Of a stretch of 64,000 nucleotides of DNA, positions 24,931 through 31,969 are shown in pieces. The stretch comes from Blastococcus sp. CT_GayMR16. GTDB taxonomy: Bacteria; Actinomycetota; Actinomycetes; Mycobacteriales; Geodermatophilaceae. The notes below the pieces were generated by a model. The model ran no database searches and was not told where the DNA came from. It was given only the letters and a program-made list of their open reading frames with translations. The number at the start of each line of letters is the position of its first letter. Positions within the stretch are counted from its first letter, which is position 1. The stretch covers positions 62,001 to 126,000 of the forward strand of contig NZ_SPQK01000002.1 of NCBI RefSeq assembly GCF_004570875.1, written 5' to 3'. The translations under genes and the position numbers were made by a program.

Positions 24931-26019
24931 TCATGACGCGGTGTCCTCTCGTCGCTGCTGGTCGAGGACTGCAGTGAGCCGGTCGCCGTGGCCGGCGGAC
25001 GGGCCGGCCGGGAACGCGGGCGGTGGGGGTGGGCCGGGCGCGGCCGGGGGCAGCTCGTCGAGGCGCTGCCGCTCGAGGATCAGCGACAACAGGGCGAGCT
25101 CGTGTCTCTCCCACCGATGCTCGACGGGGTGCAGCTCGCAGACGATCGCCCGCGGCCGGTCCGGGGCGTCGTCCTCGTAACCGCTGGAGTGCTTGGGTTC
25201 CGCCGGCCAGAGCGTGCCGCCGCACTCGACCCCGTCGACGAGCCGGTAGCAGTGACCGGAGAGGGGCGGGTCCTCCTGGTTGCGGTTCGCGCGGAGCAGC
25301 TGACCGCGGAGGTCGGCGAGCTGGCGGCGGAGCTCGTCGACCCAGTCCTGGCGGGCGATCCAGTCCAAGTGGTCGGTGAGGATCTTCCGTTCGCTGCTGA
25401 TGGTGGGCGGGATCGGGATGGGCCGGATCCAGCGGGCGGCCTTGCAGCTGCTGCACGCGCAGCCGTCGACGGGCTTCGGCATCCCGGGGACGCGGTCGAC
25501 GACGTTGCGGATGGGCATCTTGAGGAGCCGCTCGTCCCGAACCCGCTGCGCCAGGCCGTGGAGGACGTTGAGGACGGCGACGAGCTGCTCGGCGTGGGCC
25601 TCGTGCTCGTCGCGGTCGGCGAGGATGTGCAGGCAGGAGGGGTGGGTGTCCTGTCGGGGGCAGCCGGCCCAGTGCATTGCGCGGCGCCAGTCGAGCGGCG
25701 GGCACGTGCAGCGGCGGCCGGCGAGTGTGGGGCACCGGCTGCAGACCGGGCCGGTGTGCCGGTAGCCGTGGGCGGTGGACCGCTGGTCGGTGAAGACGAT
25801 CGCGTCGAGGACGGCGGGGGAGCGCTGGGAGGCGAGCGCGCCTCCGCCGGCGCGGTCGTAGCGGCTGGACGTGGGTGGCGCCGGGTCGAGGTCGGCCGAT
25901 TCCCGTTCGATGTCGTGCAGCCAGGTGTTGAGCTCCTGCCGGTGGTGGTCGCACAGTTGCCCGTAGGTGGCCGGGTGCGGGCGGCGGCCGACGATGCAGA
26001 GAGGGGCGGGGTCGGGCAC
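24931..26019 (-). CDS. Cys-rich early protein of unknown function
   Basis: 362 residues. Several Cys/His clusters: CSRCPTLAGRRCTCPP near residue 93, CACSSCKAARWIRP near 187, and a zinc-ribbon-like GHCYRLVDGVECGGTLWPAE near 257. The N-terminus resembles small phage proteins with YGQLCDHHRQEL. Probably a nucleic-acid- or zinc-binding protein of actinophage type. No enzyme motif seen. Confidence 0.72.
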   Translation of the reverse strand: MPDPAPLCIVGRRPHPATYGQLCDHHRQELNTWLHDIERESADLDPAPPTSSRYDRAGGGALASQRSPAVLDAIVFTDQRSTAHGYRHTGPVCSRCPTLAGRRCTCPPLDWRRAMHWAGCPRQDTHPSCLHILADRDEHEAHAEQLVAVLNVLHGLAQRVRDERLLKMPIRNVVDRVPGMPKPVDGCACSSCKAARWIRPIPIPPTISSERKILTDHLDWIARQDWVDELRRQLADLRGQLLRANRNQEDPPLSGHCYRLVDGVECGGTLWPAEPKHSSGYEDDAPDRPRAIVCELHPVEHRWERHELALLSLILERQRLDELPPAAPGPPPPPAFPAGPSAGHGDRLTAVLDQQRREDTAS

Positions 26020-26040
26020 GTCGGCGGCTCCGGGGACGGG

Positions 26041-26235
26041 TCAGCGGTGGATGGCGGCGGTGACGCGGTCGACGCGCCGCCAGTCGGCGAGGGTGAGCCG
26101 CACGAGCGGGTGGTGGCCGGGGTCGATGTCGAGGAGATCCATCGCGTCCCGTTGGCCGGCCGTGGGGTGGCGGGCCTCGGTGACGTCGTCGTCCCGGTCG
26201 TGGAACAGGTCGCAGTCGATGGCGGCGTGGGTCAT
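26041..26235 (-). CDS. Small early protein of unknown function
   Basis: 64 residues, start overlapping the upstream zinc-finger gene stop, with an AAGGAAC site before the ATG. Contains LTLADWRRVDRVTAAIHR at the end. No known domain. Confidence 0.65.
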   Translation of the reverse strand: MTHAAIDCDLFHDRDDDVTEARHPTAGQRDAMDLLDIDPGHHPLVRLTLADWRRVDRVTAAIHR

Positions 26236-26453
26236 GGCTGTTCCTTGGCTCGGCGGCGGGCAGCGGCACGTGATGCGGCCCGCCGTGCTCGGGCTGCGAC
26301 TCGGGGGGAGGTCGCGGTGGCGTGCCCTTCGGCGTGCCGGTCGCGGACGGCGTCGAGGCAGCAGGCGACGTCGAGGTCGGTGGCGGTCACTTCGACGGTT
26401 CGGCCGCAGCTGCTGCAGGTCCAGCGGCCGGTGTAGACGGGGCTTGCGGTCAT
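26232..26453 (-). CDS. Zinc-finger-like small basic protein
   Basis: 73 residues: CSSCGRTVEVTATDLDVACC gives a possible four-Cys zinc site at about residues 13-32, followed by a His/Arg-rich region and an Arg/Ala-rich basic tail (ARARRAASRAAARRRAKEQP). Likely a DNA- or RNA-binding accessory protein; function unknown. Confidence 0.68.
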   Translation of the reverse strand: MTASPVYTGRWTCSSCGRTVEVTATDLDVACCLDAVRDRHAEGHATATSPRVAARARRAASRAAARRRAKEQP

Positions 26454-26971
26454 CGGTGATGTCCTTCCGCATAGCTGAAGCGGGCGAGCCGGCGGTCGAC
26501 GTCGTCGGACTCAGGCAGGGGCCGGGGGCGGCGGCGTGGTGTGGCGCGCAGGCCGGCGGCCAGGTCGACGCGGGGTGCGGGGCGGGTCGCCGGGCCGAGC
26601 ACGGCCGGCGGGGGAGGAGCGAGCGCGGGGCCGCGACCGCCGTCGTCGGCCCACCGGTCGAGCTCGAGGTGGGCGGGCTCGGCCGGGACGACGAACTCGG
26701 CGGTGGCCACCTGGTCCTCGTCGACGGTGATCGTGCGGATCCGGTCGGCGAGCGCGCGGAGCTTCGGCCACCAGGTGCGCGGCTGGAGGTCCTCCGCGGC
26801 GACCGTGCGGGGCGCGGACTTCGACGGTGCGGCGGCGAGGAGTCGGGCGCCGGCGCCGAGCAGCTGCTCGGCGTAGGTGAGGATCCGCTGGACTCTGCCG
26901 GTGAGCCAGTAGAGCCATCCCACCAGGACGAGCCCGAAGAAGATGAACGTCAACCGCTCGGCCAGGCTCAT
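26450..26971 (-). CDS. Membrane-anchored early protein
   Basis: 173 residues with an N-terminal transmembrane segment at about 6-26 (LTFIFFGLVLVGWLYWLTGR), a short helix, then a soluble Pro/Arg-rich region. Start overlaps the stop of the CAP-domain gene. Probably faces the cytoplasm with its C-terminus, by the positive-inside pattern. No known domain. Confidence 0.7.
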   Translation of the reverse strand: MSLAERLTFIFFGLVLVGWLYWLTGRVQRILTYAEQLLGAGARLLAAAPSKSAPRTVAAEDLQPRTWWPKLRALADRIRTITVDEDQVATAEFVVPAEPAHLELDRWADDGGRGPALAPPPPAVLGPATRPAPRVDLAAGLRATPRRRPRPLPESDDVDRRLARFSYAEGHHR

Positions 26972-27717
26972 GCCGCGAACTGCTCTGTCCAGTAGCGGAC
27001 GCCGATCGCGGAGTCTGCGGAGCCGGCGCCCATGACGGTGAACCCGCAGTTGAGGATGTTCGCGCGGTGGCCGGCCGACCGCATCCAGGCGTCGTGGACG
27101 GCGGTCGCGGTGTCGTAGCCGGCGGCGATGTTCTCACCCCAGGTGTGGAAGCCGGTGACGCCGGGGGAGTGGTACATGGAGTCGTCGGCGGCCTGCCGCT
27201 GGGCGTGGGTCTGGGACTGGTCGGCCAGGGACGGGTGCGGCGCGACTGGTCCGCAGCCGCCGGCGAGCCGGTCGCGGTTGACTAGGGCGAGCAGCTCGGC
27301 TGCGACGCCCGGCTCGGGATCCGCGGCCGCGTGCTCGACGACGTCGGGCGTGCTGGTGGTCGCCGGCTCGGTGGGTGATGACGTGACGGGCGTCCGCTCG
27401 CCGCAGCGCGAGCAGCGGGTCGCGGTGGGCCGGTCGACCGTGGGAGTACTCGACTCCGGCGACGTGGTCGCGTCGGGGTCCCAGGCGCCGGACGCGCCGA
27501 TCGAGGGGATTGCGACGGTCGGCCAGGGCTTCGTCCCGGACGCACGGCTGCTGGTGGGTTGCGCTGTGATCGGCTGCCGCTGGTCGACTTCGGGCCGGGG
27601 GCCGACGGCGGCCGCGACACCGATCACCAGGGCGACGACCAGGACGCCGGCACCCACCGCGGAGGGCGCCGGGTTGCGTGCCCACCACGGGGGCGGCCGG
27701 TGCCGTCCGGGGCTCAT
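26968..27717 (-). CDS. Membrane-anchored CAP/SCP-domain protein
   Basis: 249 residues. An N-terminal cytoplasmic Arg/Pro stretch, one transmembrane helix (about 18-40, SAVGAGVLVVALVIGVAAAV), a Ser/Thr/Pro-rich extracellular stalk, and a CAP domain from about 135 to the end. CAP signatures: ELLALVNRDRLAGGCGPV, HTWGENIAAGYDTATAVHDA and GHRANILNCGFTVMGAG. CAP proteins are secreted or surface proteins that bind lipids, glycans or metals. In the lysogen it would sit on the outer face of the membrane, so it may change the host surface; this is inference. Confidence 0.88.
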   Translation of the reverse strand: MSPGRHRPPPWWARNPAPSAVGAGVLVVALVIGVAAAVGPRPEVDQRQPITAQPTSSRASGTKPWPTVAIPSIGASGAWDPDATTSPESSTPTVDRPTATRCSRCGERTPVTSSPTEPATTSTPDVVEHAAADPEPGVAAELLALVNRDRLAGGCGPVAPHPSLADQSQTHAQRQAADDSMYHSPGVTGFHTWGENIAAGYDTATAVHDAWMRSAGHRANILNCGFTVMGAGSADSAIGVRYWTEQFAA

Positions 27718-27845
27718 CGCTTCCCCCGCTGGTAGGCGAGTGCCCGGTCGACGGAGCGCACCCACAGCCAGCCGGCCAGCCGGGCGGCGAGGCTGGGGAC
27801 GAGGAGCTGCAGCCCGACGGCGGTGGCGATCAGGGCCCGCTTCAC
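27714..27845 (-). CDS. Small membrane protein
   Basis: 43 residues with one hydrophobic segment (ALIATAVGLQLLVPSLAARL). GTG start follows an AGGGGGAA site with 7-base spacing; another GTG at 27866, overlapping the upstream stop, would add seven residues. Its stop overlaps the start of the CAP protein gene, so they are probably co-translated. Confidence 0.62.
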   Translation of the reverse strand: MKRALIATAVGLQLLVPSLAARLAGWLWVRSVDRALAYQRGKR

Positions 27846-27862
27846 GTCCGTTCCCCCTGGGG

Positions 27863-28060
27863 TCACCGGTCCTCCGCTCGGTAACCGTTGTCGGGGCAGT
27901 CCGCGTCCCCGCAGGCGTGCGCGGCGAGCCAGTCCTGGCGGTCGTTGAACGACACGTCCTCCCCGGCGTCGTAGCAGGAGTACCGGTGGCCGGCATGCTC
28001 GGTGCAGTGGGCGCCGTAGGGGCCGGGGGCGCCGCACGTACCGAACCGGCGCTTAGTCAC
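27863..28060 (-). CDS. Small Cys/His-rich protein
   Basis: 65 residues with Cys at 9, 19 and 29 and a second CGDADC cluster near 50-55, plus His 18, 22 and 25. Looks like a small zinc-binding actinophage protein (CGAPGPYGAHCTEHAGHRY). Overlaps both neighbours. Function unknown. Confidence 0.68.
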   Translation of the reverse strand: MTKRRFGTCGAPGPYGAHCTEHAGHRYSCYDAGEDVSFNDRQDWLAAHACGDADCPDNGYRAEDR

Positions 28061-28311
28061 TGCCCCTCCCGACCGTCGTCGACGTGCGGGTGATGACGGA
28101 GCGCGGCCTCGACCGCGCCCTCCTTCCGGGTGTGGCCCTCGCCGTGGTCACCGACCTCGTGGTTGGTCGCGGTGACGTGCCACCGCCAGTCACCCGGCCG
28201 GGCCTCCCACACGGTGACGACGTCGCCGCCGGTGGTCGTCCAGGTGATCGGGTCGGGGACGGCCCGGAAGCCTTCGCCCGCGGTGCCCGCAGATCCGGAT
28301 CCGGTGGTCAT
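28057..28311 (-). CDS. Small early protein of unknown function
   Basis: 84 residues; central beta-strand region ITWTTTGGDVVTVWEARPGD followed by WRWHVTATNHEVGDHGEGHT. Start overlaps the helicase stop. No domain recognised. Confidence 0.66.
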   Translation of the reverse strand: MTTGSGSAGTAGEGFRAVPDPITWTTTGGDVVTVWEARPGDWRWHVTATNHEVGDHGEGHTRKEGAVEAALRHHPHVDDGREGQ

Positions 28312-29636
28312 GAGGTGCCTCCTGTGTCGGGGATGGGGATGGCGTTGTCCTCGTCGATCGCCCGGAACAGGGCGTCCTTGTTGTCCGGGTCGTAGTCGGT
28401 GGCCCAGGGCCAGCGGGATGCGTGCTTGATCAGCTGGTCCGGCCAGCAGCGGACGTCGCGGTCACCGCGGAAGCGGTCGAGCATGTAGACGTTCGGTTCC
28501 GAGTGCGGCTCTCTCCTGAGGACCAGGCCGAACTCCGGCCACCGCAGCCAGTACGACGAGCCGATCGGGTCGGTGCGGCGGGCCTCAGATCCGGAGGCCT
28601 TCGGTGCGTGGTGCTCGATCCAGAACGCGCAGCCGTACCGCTCCCGCAGGTGGTCGATCGCCGCGCCGAACTCGGCCGGCCCGGTCTCGTGGCTGTCGCC
28701 GGGGCGGGAGCCGTAGGCCTTGTAGACAGGGCCGATCGCGACCAGGTCGGGCCGGGTCTTCTCGATGACGCGGGCCAGCAGCTGCCGGTCGACGGGTCCG
28801 CGGAGGTCCATGCCGCCTGGCCGGTTCCACCGCCAGGCGCGGCCGCCGAGGTCCAGGCCTTCTGCGTGGATCTGGCCGACGACACCACGGAGGTTGCGGC
28901 GCACCAGGTCGGGGGGGTTCTCCAGGTCGACCAGCAGGGTGCGGCGCGGCCGGATGATCGCCTTCGGCATGAACGGGTGCCGGCCGGCGGCGAGGAGGGT
29001 GACGATCTGGCGGGCCAGCACCGACTTCCCGACGCCCTCGCCGGCGATCAGCATGATCCGGTCGGCGCGTTCGACGACGCCGGGGATCACCCACGAGTGC
29101 GGCGGCGACGGCTCGTTGATGAACTCCTCGATGAGGCTCAGCCCGGGGATCGGGGCGTCGCCCTCGACGGGGTCGTCGACGAGGATCCCCAGCTGCAGCG
29201 ACATGTCCGAGGCGGCGTCGAGCATCGCGTCGAGGTCCGGCGTCGTCGTCGCCGACTGCACCAGCCGGGTGCCGACCTCGTAGATCCGGCGGCGGACGGT
29301 CGCCTCCCGCACGAGCCGGGCGTAGTGCTGCACCGACGGCAGGCCGCGGCCGGCCTCGAGGAGCTCGGCGACGTAAACGCCGGCGCGGGCCGACTCGTTG
29401 CCAACCTGGCCGAGCTGGTCACGGCGAGCGAGGTGGTCGAGGACGAGGACCGGGTCGCCGGTGCGGTGCGCGTCGAACACCTCGAGGACGGCGGACAGGA
29501 TCACGTCGTGCCCGGGCCCGGGGTCGAGGTCGCCGGGGCGGACACCGCAGGCGTCGGCGAGCTGCGGGGAGTCGATGAGGATCCCGAGGAGCGCCCGCTC
29601 GGCGTCGACGTTGTGCCGGGTGATCGCGTTCGTCAT
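28308..29636 (-). CDS. DnaB N-domain / RepA-like replicative helicase
   Basis: 442 residues. Residues 5-105 resemble the DnaB N-terminal domain (NVDAERALLGILIDSPQLAD, HDVILSAVLEVFDAHRTGD). Residues 165-420 form a RecA-like ATPase of the RepA type: Walker A AGEGVGKS (198-205), DLENPPDLVRRNLRG, Walker B-like PDLVAIGPVYKAY, and IEHHAPKA. It likely unwinds phage DNA after loading by the initiator two genes upstream. Length is shorter than host DnaB because the C-terminal domain is of the phage/plasmid RepA type. Confidence 0.87.
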   Translation of the reverse strand: MTNAITRHNVDAERALLGILIDSPQLADACGVRPGDLDPGPGHDVILSAVLEVFDAHRTGDPVLVLDHLARRDQLGQVGNESARAGVYVAELLEAGRGLPSVQHYARLVREATVRRRIYEVGTRLVQSATTTPDLDAMLDAASDMSLQLGILVDDPVEGDAPIPGLSLIEEFINEPSPPHSWVIPGVVERADRIMLIAGEGVGKSVLARQIVTLLAAGRHPFMPKAIIRPRRTLLVDLENPPDLVRRNLRGVVGQIHAEGLDLGGRAWRWNRPGGMDLRGPVDRQLLARVIEKTRPDLVAIGPVYKAYGSRPGDSHETGPAEFGAAIDHLRERYGCAFWIEHHAPKASGSEARRTDPIGSSYWLRWPEFGLVLRREPHSEPNVYMLDRFRGDRDVRCWPDQLIKHASRWPWATDYDPDNKDALFRAIDEDNAIPIPDTGGTS

Positions 29637-30493
29637 GCCGGCACCTCGTCGTCCCAGAGGGTCGGGTGGGCGAGCTCGCGGTTGGACCAGAGCACCTCGG
29701 TGCGTGTCGCCTGACCACCGGTTGCTGCGGTCCCGTTCGTGGTGGCGTGGAACGTCTGGCGATCCCAGCCGGCCAACCCTTCGGCGTAGAGCGCGCTGTC
29801 GTAGCCCGAGAGCACGACGACGGCCTTGCACCGGCGGAGCGCGGCGAGCAGCTCGAGGTGCTCCGCCTCCGAGCGCATGTCGACGAGGTAGCCGGACCCT
29901 CCGCCAGAGCTTCGGGTTGCGCCGAGGTAGGGCGGGTCGACGTACAGCAGAACGCCGTCGTCGACGCCGCCGTACTGGTCAATCAGCTCGAGCGCCGGCC
30001 TGCACTCCAGCGACACACGCGCTAGGCGCGCAGCGGCCGCTGCCATCCGGTCGACGTAGGCCTCGAGATAGCCGGGCATCCCGATCGACGAGCCTCGCGG
30101 CTTGACGTAGTTCCGCCAGCCGGTCCGCCGCTGCGTGCCGCCACGGCCCTGGGCGAGGCGAACCCACACGCGCCGAGCGACCTCGAGCTCGTTGTCGACC
30201 GGGTCCTCGTCGACGTCCTGGGACGCGTGGAACTCGGCGCGCGAGTGCGGCGTCAGCGAACAGACGCGCTCGAGGTCGGCGGGGCGATCACGTAGGACAC
30301 GCCAGAACGTCATCAGCCGACCGTCGAGGTCGTTGACCGTCTCCATCACCGACGGCGACTTGGCCAGGAGCACCGACAGGCCGCCGCAGAACGGCTCCAC
30401 GTAGTGCTGGTGCGCCGGCAGCATCGCCGCGATCCGCGGCGCCAGCGTCGTCTTCCCGCCGAAGTAGGCGAGCGGCGGCGTCAGAGCTCCCAC
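29633..30493 (-). CDS. DNA adenine methyltransferase (D12/Dam class)
   Basis: 286 residues. D12-class motifs: AYFGGKTTLAPRI (motif X, 9-21), VEPFCGG (motif I, 32-38), NDLDG near 54 and catalytic DPPY at 186-189 in LYVDPPYLG. Transfers a methyl group from AdoMet to the N6 of adenine in a short site, possibly GATC. A likely role is escape from restriction or marking of replication. GTG start, overlapping the initiator stop by 13 bases. Confidence 0.9.
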   Translation of the reverse strand: MGALTPPLAYFGGKTTLAPRIAAMLPAHQHYVEPFCGGLSVLLAKSPSVMETVNDLDGRLMTFWRVLRDRPADLERVCSLTPHSRAEFHASQDVDEDPVDNELEVARRVWVRLAQGRGGTQRRTGWRNYVKPRGSSIGMPGYLEAYVDRMAAAAARLARVSLECRPALELIDQYGGVDDGVLLYVDPPYLGATRSSGGGSGYLVDMRSEAEHLELLAALRRCKAVVVLSGYDSALYAEGLAGWDRQTFHATTNGTAATGGQATRTEVLWSNRELAHPTLWDDEVPA

Positions 30494-31236
30494 GACGGCC
30501 TCCCCGACGCGGCCGTGGCGCCGACGGGGCGCGGGCTGCGCTCGGCCTCCTTGCGGATCCAGTTCCGCCAGGTCGCCGGCCAATCGAGCTTCACGCCGCC
30601 CGCGCCGGACCGACCCCGCCAGTAGTCGATGAACGTCGCAGTGATCGCGTCTACGCGCTCGTCGGTGAAGCCGAGGCCTCGACCGAAGCCACGGAGCTCG
30701 TCGTCGACGGCGAAGTCGTCGGGGATCCGGGAGCCTCGTCCGCCGCGCCGCGGAGCGTCGCTGACCGAACGAAGTGAGGTCTCTGTATCTGTCTCTGTAT
30801 CTGCTTCGACGTTGCCTGCCACCGGCTCAGGCACTTGCTTGGCACTTGCCCGGCTTCCTGCTCGCGCTCTGCCACCTCGCCGGCCAGCCTCGGACCGCTT
30901 CCGGCTGAGCTCCTCGATCTCGGCCGCCGACCGCTGCCAGTCCAGGTAGTCGTGCATCTGCACGTGCCCACCAGGAGCCGGTGGGCAGTCCTCGGCCGGA
31001 TGCGGGCACTCGAACCCGGGAAGGTGGACCAGGCCCGCGTCGACGAGCTCCTGCCGGGCCTTCGCCGTCCCGCGGTTCTGCCAGGCGGCGTCGGTCAGCC
31101 GGCCGTCGGTCTTCTGCCGCGAGCAGTAGGCCCAGCACTTGTGGAGCAGACGGAAGGCGGCGTCGGACAGCGGCTCGATCTTCGGGTGCTCGTCCATGCC
31201 GTCGTGCACCCGGATGTAGGTGCGGGGATCTGCCAT
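30481..31236 (-). CDS. Phage replication initiator (replisome organizer-like)
   Basis: 251 residues. N-terminal 85 are a winged-helix type (YIRVHDGMDEHPKIEPLSD; AFRLLHKCWAYCSRQKTDGR). A low-complexity linker (about 118-155) carries ETDTET repeats. The C-terminal part has the primosome-type ending KLDWPATWRNWIRKEAER. Next to a helicase gene, this is the expected origin-binding and helicase-loading protein, like lambda O. Tandem repeats in the linker DNA may be the origin itself. Confidence 0.84.
   Translation of the reverse strand: MADPRTYIRVHDGMDEHPKIEPLSDAAFRLLHKCWAYCSRQKTDGRLTDAAWQNRGTAKARQELVDAGLVHLPGFECPHPAEDCPPAPGGHVQMHDYLDWQRSAAEIEELSRKRSEAGRRGGRARAGSRASAKQVPEPVAGNVEADTETDTETSLRSVSDAPRRGGRGSRIPDDFAVDDELRGFGRGLGFTDERVDAITATFIDYWRGRSGAGGVKLDWPATWRNWIRKEAERSPRPVGATAASGRPSWEL
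30780..30849. repeat. Tandem iterons inside initiator gene, candidate replication origin
   Basis: Plus strand: TCTCTGTATCTG occurs twice back to back at 30780-30803. GGCACTTGC occurs at 30830-30838 and 30841-30849, an 11-base period, about one helical turn. The segment is locally AT-richer than its surroundings and encodes the initiator linker. In lambda-type phages the origin iterons lie in the middle of the initiator gene; by analogy this may be the origin. Confidence 0.5.
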
Positions 31237-31643
31237 CAGTCGACCTCGTCGAGCAGCTCGAGCACGAGGGCCTCGGGCAGCCCGGACGTGGACACGAGCT
31301 CGGGCAGCTCGAGGCCGTAGCCGAGGGACCAGCGCAGGGTCCGGGACAGGGCGAGGCGGTTCTCCCGGTAGGCGACCGAGGCGACGGCGACCGCGTTGAC
31401 GGCGGCGGCCTCGATCTCGAGCCGGGCGAGCTTGGCGCCGACGCGCTCGACCGCGGCCGCGTGGACGTCGTCGAAGGTGCGGAACTTGCCCGGGCCGTCG
31501 AGGGCGGCGATGTAGGAGGGGAGGCCGTGGCGCTCGCGGAGGGTCTGCTCGACGGCGACGTGCTGCGCGTTGATGGACCCGTCCGGGTGCGTGCGCGGGT
31601 AGCTCGTGTCGACCTGGGCGCGGATCTCTTCGGGCGTGGTCAT
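31236..31643 (-). CDS. Early protein of unknown function
   Basis: 135 residues, overlapping both neighbours at ATGA-type junctions. N-terminal EEIRAQVDTSYPRTHPDGS, then a long helix (ARLEIEAAAVNAVAVASVAY) and an ending LPEALVLELLDEVD that might be a short HTH. Placed between the WhiB-like gene and the initiator. No known family recognised. Confidence 0.67.
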   Translation of the reverse strand: MTTPEEIRAQVDTSYPRTHPDGSINAQHVAVEQTLRERHGLPSYIAALDGPGKFRTFDDVHAAAVERVGAKLARLEIEAAAVNAVAVASVAYRENRLALSRTLRWSLGYGLELPELVSTSGLPEALVLELLDEVD

Positions 31644-31969
31644 CAGGTGGCCCATCCGGCGCGGGCGCGTCGGCGGGCTGCCTTGAGGTCGCGGAGGTCC
31701 TCGCCGCCGCGGATGCCCTCGTCGTAGTCCAGGTTGACCGCGGCGAGGACCTCCCAGCGCACGGGGCACTCGGTGCGGCAGACGGCCTTGGCCCGGCCGA
31801 TGCGCTTCGCCCGTCTCTGGACGGTCTCGTGGATGCCGACGATGCCGTCGTCCCAGGCGGCGGGCTTGAGCCGGGGATGGTCGTGGCAGGCGGCGCGGTC
31901 GCGCCATGCGCCGGTGGTGAGTTCAGGCGGGGGTGGGGTCGACCGCGGGGAAGAGGCGGTAGCCATCAC
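31643..31969 (-). CDS. Divergent WhiB-like regulator
   Basis: 108 residues. WhiB features: WRDRAACHDHPRL with Cys28, then AKAVCRTECPV with Cys64 and Cys68, and a C-terminal GIRGG turn followed by a basic helix KAARRRARAG. Canonical WhiB proteins have Cys-x2-Cys-x5-Cys after the first Cys; here spacing is Cys-x3-Cys and the fourth position is Val74 (RWEVL). The Fe-S cluster would therefore have only three Cys ligands or be lost. WhiB proteins bind sigma factors and redirect transcription; phage copies can silence host genes. Confidence 0.8.
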   Translation of the reverse strand: MMATASSPRSTPPPPELTTGAWRDRAACHDHPRLKPAAWDDGIVGIHETVQRRAKRIGRAKAVCRTECPVRWEVLAAVNLDYDEGIRGGEDLRDLKAARRRARAGWAT

